A stretch of 32,345 nt of DNA from a virus: positions 1 to 32,345 of IMG/VR virus record IMGVR_UViG_3300025687_000185; one strand, written 5' to 3'. The notes below the pieces were generated by a model. That model did not search any database. It was not told the origin of the DNA and was given only the letters and a program-made list of their open reading frames with translations. Positions 28,500 to 32,345 of the stretch are shown piece after piece. Both the position numbers and the translations under genes were made by a program. The stretch's first letter is position 1. Every line of letters begins with the position of its first letter.

Positions 28500-31400
28500 C
28501 GCCCGGAACGGTGCGGGCTACTACGTCACCGAAATCGGTCCGTGGATCGCCAGTAAGCCAATTTGCAATATCAACGGCGTGTTCAGCGGTCGGGCCAGCA
28601 AAGCTGAACCCAGGAACACCGCCCCGGCCTGCATCGCCAATAGCCTCTGCGCCAAATTCAAACTTACCGAGAATCCCAGAACGGGCTACTGCGTGCCCGA
28701 AGTGGTCGTAGAAATCCCAGTTCTGCGGCACTGACCCGGTAAGCACCCATTTCGCCATATCTGCCGCGAACATAACGGGTACGTATGCAGCTAACATGAG
28801 CATGGGCTGGTCATTCCCCTGCTTAGCCTCCGCCAGCGCTCTGGCTAGAATCACTCTCTGGAACGAGTACGCAAACTGCTTTAGGTGGGAGATCAACATG
28901 AATCTAGGGTCTGACATCCACGTAGCACGCTGCGAGGCGCTCGGACGAATAACCGCGCCATCTACGAACTTGAACATCGCTTGAGACACTCGTTTGAACG
29001 ATTCTGGTCCTAGAGTATCTGCGTCTACGATCAACCTGCCATCATTCGACACCTGAATGTCTTCCGGGCGAAGCCCGAGTTCATTCATGCGGCGTTCGTC
29101 ATCCTTGTACTGAATAACATAGCGCTCCCCGGCTACAGTAGCCGCGATACGCATGGAGTTGTTCCACCCCTGCATACCGTTGAGGCGGAAGAACGCTCTG
29201 TTGATATTACGAGTAGCACGAGTCATATACATGCTGCCGTATGTCTGCCCCATGGCCTCCATCATGCTGTCTTCGTTAATAATCCCCAGCATTCTGGTCA
29301 TTTCGCGGTCGTAGTCGAAGCTCTTATCCTTCGTAATCGTGCGACGGAGGTCTTTGAGGGCACGCTTATATCCTTCGCCAGCCTCTTTAATGTTCCCCGT
29401 ACGGACAGCGATTCCGAGCGGGTCTACCATTTGAGAGAAAATAGCTAACGGTAGCAACACCATGTTCTGAAGAGTCATGACCGAGGCCTGAATCTCTTTC
29501 ATGCGTACCGACATATCGTTGCCGAGAGACCCTTCTAGTGCACGGATGTTGGTGGCGGCTTCTGCTAGGGTCACTTGGTCAACCCCGGTATCCGCCGCTT
29601 TCGACAATAAGTTAGTGATTACTTCGCCGTTATTCCCGAAAGTACGGGCATATTCCCCTCGATGCACTGCCTGCTTAATGTATCCGCCGACGGCATCATT
29701 AAGATCCTTGGACTGAAATTCAGCGAACTCAGCGGCGTTGCTCTCGTTAATGAATTTGAGAGAGCGGTCCTGCACATTAGCGTGGAACGGAGTGAACCCC
29801 AGGTGATGCTCGGTTTCGGCCAGTTCGAGTCGACCGTCCCCACTGAGAATAGCGTCAGTAATGGCACTAGCCTGCTCTGGTGGGACGTATTTGTTCAGCA
29901 GAGCTTCCCATTCCCCTCGTCTGGCGGAAATTGTAGATTTATCCCAGACACGCGGGTAGTAGTTCTCTACTTTAGGTATTCTCACCCATTGATCTTGCTC
30001 GGCATCAAACCGCATGACCCCAGCTTCGTCCATGTAGGTGTATAGGTCGGAGAACAGCTCTGCTAGGTCCTTTTCAAGCTGAGTTTCTGGCTTCTTCATC
30101 GATTGAAGATTCGTAACAGCGTTTTTGCGCTGCTGCTCAGTCGTGCCTTCGAGAATATCCTGCAAGCGGTTGCCGAAAACGCCTTCCTGCTGGAAGCGTG
30201 CCTGCAGGAACTCCAGCCCGCCTTCTTCACGACCCACGCCACGCTCGAACATGTCTGCTACTTCTACCAGCTCAGGGACACCAGTATCTCTTAGGCGGTC
30301 GGTAGGAGAGCGGAACACTTTGCTCATACCGCGGGCAAACGGAGCCGCTACTCTATCCAGTTTATCCGACAGGGTTTCTACGCCCTTCTCACGGAGTACC
30401 TGAGTCACGGTGTTGGGGTCGGTCAATTCGCCTTTATGTAGGGCTACAAGAACCTGTTCGATTTTCTCGTCCTTAGAGAGTACTCCGAACAGATCTCTGA
30501 AAAATGCAGCAACCTTCTGGAAGAAACTCTCGGCTTTTGGAGTCAGCGACAGCTGACCGGCAGCCCAGAATTGATACATATACGCTAAGCGTTCTTCCTG
30601 ACTATCCTTAATCTGCTGGAGGGCAGCTGGGTGTCCTTTCAATAAGGTACGCAGCTGATTCATCACGAACGGGGAGCTAGCTACGGCCAGCATCTGTGCT
30701 TTCAGATTGCGCGCCGCTTTTTCCATTCCGAGGGTGAGGAAGAAATCATGCAGTGACTCGTGCCAAGCTACGGACGTAGGATCAGCTGCTGTTATTGCGA
30801 TGCGGATGAAGCGTTCCTTAGTTTTAGGATTCATCTCATATTCGCCAGCCGCTTTCAGATCAGCGAATTTTTCAAACGCGACAACCACATCTGGACCGCG
30901 AGTACGGAGAATCTCGTCAATCGCCGCTTGCTGCTGCTCTTTCGTAGCAGCCTTAGCCGCAGGTTCCTGCAGCGACGCTCTCTGAATCACCCAATCTCTG
31001 AGCGCTTCGCGCTCAGCCGCTGTCATATCAGGGTTTTGTTCTAAGAACTTGTTGATGAACGCCTCAGCCGATGGGGCGGCTTTGGGAAGTCCGGTTTCCT
31101 CAGTCGCCGCCAAAGCAGCAACTTGGCGAGCGAAGTCTTCCATGCTGCTGGATAACCTTGACTTCTCTTCTGCGGCCAACGCAGTTGGAGCCGCCCTCTC
31201 GCCCGGGGCAAGCTTAGGTTCCGGCAACGGGGCTTTCTGTTCTGCCTGCATAGCGGGGGCGGTACGACCCACGCGCTCAGCGCCTTGAAGCGCCATGCCA
31301 GTATCTTCTTCTGCGAAACGAGGCCCGAGTTTAGGAGCAGTATCCCCAGGCTCGGTGGTTTCTAGCTGACTGGGATCGAAATCTTCTCTGGGGTTAATCC

Positions 31401-32345
31401 GTCCCAAGGCCGCGGAATAAGCATCCATGAGCCTGCTGAGCCTGTTGCGCTCACGCGCATCGGCCGGTACTCCGCGCTCAGCTCCTAGATTCTCGTATCT
31501 AGTGGCAGCGTTTTCGTACCTATCTATAAGAGCCTGTTCAACAGCGCCCGCAGTAGCTGGATCGTTAGTCTCAGTAGCGGTATACAGTTCTACCAGCGCC
31601 TCGATATTACTACGAAGCTTTGAGTAGTTGTTCTCGTCGTTCTGCAGCCTAGTTACGATCTTGCCTGAGCGTTCGGCGTCTATGGCGCTTACCGGAGTAG
31701 CTCCGCGAAGCCCAGTTTTACGGTCTAGCAGAACACTGTCTAAGTTTGTTTCTACACCGGCTACGTCCGGTCTGGCGAGAATCGACGCAACCGCCTCGCT
31801 GAACAGTCTCTGGGCACGGCGCGCATAATTCTCGCCACTGCCAGTACCTTCTTTGTCGCCTTGCGTCTTCCACATGGACTCGGCGGATAGCGTGCGGACG
31901 CTCCCATCCTGCATGCGGAAACGTACGCGAGTGTCACGGATTTTTTGGTTGTACTCGCTACTCGCTTCTCCTCTGCCTCTGCGCTCACTCTTTAGTAGAC
32001 GCCCCATCTGGGCGAACTCTCGGTCAGTAGCTTCTAGCGGGTTGGCCTCGGCATCGGTTTGTTCGATAACCTGGTACTGGTTAAGGGCTGCTTTAATACC
32101 TTGAGATTCACGGGTAGCCTCAATCAGTGAACGTTCCCCCTGCAGAGACTGAATAGCTTGCCTGCGATCCTCGCCCCTACGAGCTTGGTTTTGAGCGATA
32201 CGGCTATCAATATCGGCAAGTCTTTGGTTATACAGCTGTTCTAGATTTTGCCCCTGCTGCTCGGCGGCGTCGCCAAAACCTACAACACGGGCGTAAGTAC
32301 CGCCAAACCTAGCCTGTCTGGCAGCCTCGGCTTCAGTAACTTTTT
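28480..32345 (-). CDS. Very large virion protein, probably ejected internal protein (N-terminus outside window)
   Basis: The frame is open from the right edge to the TAG at 28480, giving at least 1287 codons; the first visible ATG at 32007 is internal and has no ribosome site. The visible start is Gln/Ala/Arg/Glu-rich and helical. HESLH at 30748-30762 (in AWHESLHDFF) is a zinc-peptidase signature, near the middle of the part seen. The last 250 residues (NRAFFRLNGMQGWNNSMRIA, WMSDPRFMLISHLKQFAYSF and nearby hydrophobic helices) resemble the LPD38-type region of large polyvalent phage proteins. Such proteins usually sit inside the capsid and are ejected with DNA. The C-terminal family name is from memory. 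Confidence 0.8.
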   Translation of the reverse strand, partial: KVTEAEAARQARFGGTYARVVGFGDAAEQQGQNLEQLYNQRLADIDSRIAQNQARRGEDRRQAIQSLQGERSLIEATRESQGIKAALNQYQVIEQTDAEANPLEATDREFAQMGRLLKSERRGRGEASSEYNQKIRDTRVRFRMQDGSVRTLSAESMWKTQGDKEGTGSGENYARRAQRLFSEAVASILARPDVAGVETNLDSVLLDRKTGLRGATPVSAIDAERSGKIVTRLQNDENNYSKLRSNIEALVELYTATETNDPATAGAVEQALIDRYENAATRYENLGAERGVPADARERNRLSRLMDAYSAALGRINPREDFDPSQLETTEPGDTAPKLGPRFAEEDTGMALQGAERVGRTAPAMQAEQKAPLPEPKLAPGERAAPTALAAEEKSRLSSSMEDFARQVAALAATEETGLPKAAPSAEAFINKFLEQNPDMTAAEREALRDWVIQRASLQEPAAKAATKEQQQAAIDEILRTRGPDVVVAFEKFADLKAAGEYEMNPKTKERFIRIAITAADPTSVAWHESLHDFFLTLGMEKAARNLKAQMLAVASSPFVMNQLRTLLKGHPAALQQIKDSQEERLAYMYQFWAAGQLSLTPKAESFFQKVAAFFRDLFGVLSKDEKIEQVLVALHKGELTDPNTVTQVLREKGVETLSDKLDRVAAPFARGMSKVFRSPTDRLRDTGVPELVEVADMFERGVGREEGGLEFLQARFQQEGVFGNRLQDILEGTTEQQRKNAVTNLQSMKKPETQLEKDLAELFSDLYTYMDEAGVMRFDAEQDQWVRIPKVENYYPRVWDKSTISARRGEWEALLNKYVPPEQASAITDAILSGDGRLELAETEHHLGFTPFHANVQDRSLKFINESNAAEFAEFQSKDLNDAVGGYIKQAVHRGEYARTFGNNGEVITNLLSKAADTGVDQVTLAEAATNIRALEGSLGNDMSVRMKEIQASVMTLQNMVLLPLAIFSQMVDPLGIAVRTGNIKEAGEGYKRALKDLRRTITKDKSFDYDREMTRMLGIINEDSMMEAMGQTYGSMYMTRATRNINRAFFRLNGMQGWNNSMRIAATVAGERYVIQYKDDERRMNELGLRPEDIQVSNDGRLIVDADTLGPESFKRVSQAMFKFVDGAVIRPSASQRATWMSDPRFMLISHLKQFAYSFQRVILARALAEAKQGNDQPMLMLAAYVPVMFAADMAKWVLTGSVPQNWDFYDHFGHAVARSGILGKFEFGAEAIGDAGRGGVPGFSFAGPTAEHAVDIANWLTGDPRTDFGDVVARTVPGARFVVD

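Noticed and set aside
32005-32007. ATG as start of the giant virion gene
   Set aside because: The same frame stays open without stop through 32345, and no ribosome site precedes this ATG.

Overview
The window is a large part of a tailed double-stranded DNA bacteriophage genome, probably a podovirus-type phage of a Gram-negative bacterium. The main evidence is a compact gene layout with Shine-Dalgarno sites and many ATGA/TAATG overlaps. It has a complete head module (TerS, TerL, P22-type portal, acidic scaffold, N4-gp56-type major capsid), a phage replication set and sigma70-like promoters. No RNA polymerase, integrase, tail, lysis or tRNA gene is visible. No host genus can be named from the sequence alone.

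Layout. (1) 139-8259, minus strand: late head genes. Read in their own direction they are terminase small and large subunits, portal, scaffold, major capsid, a small beta-rich putative decoration protein, a small head protein and a head-tail adaptor. The capsid gene has its own near-consensus promoter (TTGACA-N17-TATTAT) and a roughly 140-nt structured leader. A strong GNRA-capped hairpin lies two genes further on. (2) 8260-8692: a divergent control region with a G-quadruplex motif on the minus strand, five degenerate 26-29 bp repeats and an intrinsic terminator. (3) 8693-10643, plus strand: small early genes of unknown function, closed by a terminator. (4) 10644-11018: an AT-rich stretch with eight copies of a TGCTAG-core repeat, a perfect 20-bp palindrome and a promoter candidate. 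This is a good candidate replication origin. (5) 11019-13355: a primase-polymerase/SF3 helicase fusion. (6) 13371-19977: a block built around a MoxR-type AAA+ ATPase, a DUF3150-like protein and a metallopeptidase-like/VWA protein, with many small unknown genes. (7) 20042-24267: a Cas4/RecB-like nuclease, an SNF2-type helicase, DNA polymerase A with proofreading exonuclease, and a miniature J-domain protein. (8) 24269-28499: further accessory genes including dNMP kinase, a VRR-NUC-like nuclease, small membrane proteins and a DksA/TraR-type zinc finger. They are interrupted by a minus-strand Cro-like regulator with back-to-back promoters. (9) 28480-32345, minus strand: the C-terminal part of a very large virion protein that runs off the window.

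The late genes are transcribed leftward off the left edge, and the giant virion gene enters from the right edge on the same strand. On a circular or concatemeric map they would form one late block containing the missing tail genes, converging with the rightward early/middle block at about 28.5 kb.

Replication probably works as follows: the PrimPol-helicase primes and unwinds at or near its upstream repeat cluster, PolA extends, and the Cas4-like nuclease, SNF2 helicase and VRR-NUC-like nuclease process or resolve intermediates. The dNMP kinase supplies precursors. The leucine at the Pol I 762-equivalent position and the repressor-like switch hint at a temperate or formerly temperate lifestyle, but no integrase is in view. 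Least understood are the MoxR/DUF3150/VWA block and the two control regions at 8.3-8.7 kb and 10.6-11.0 kb.
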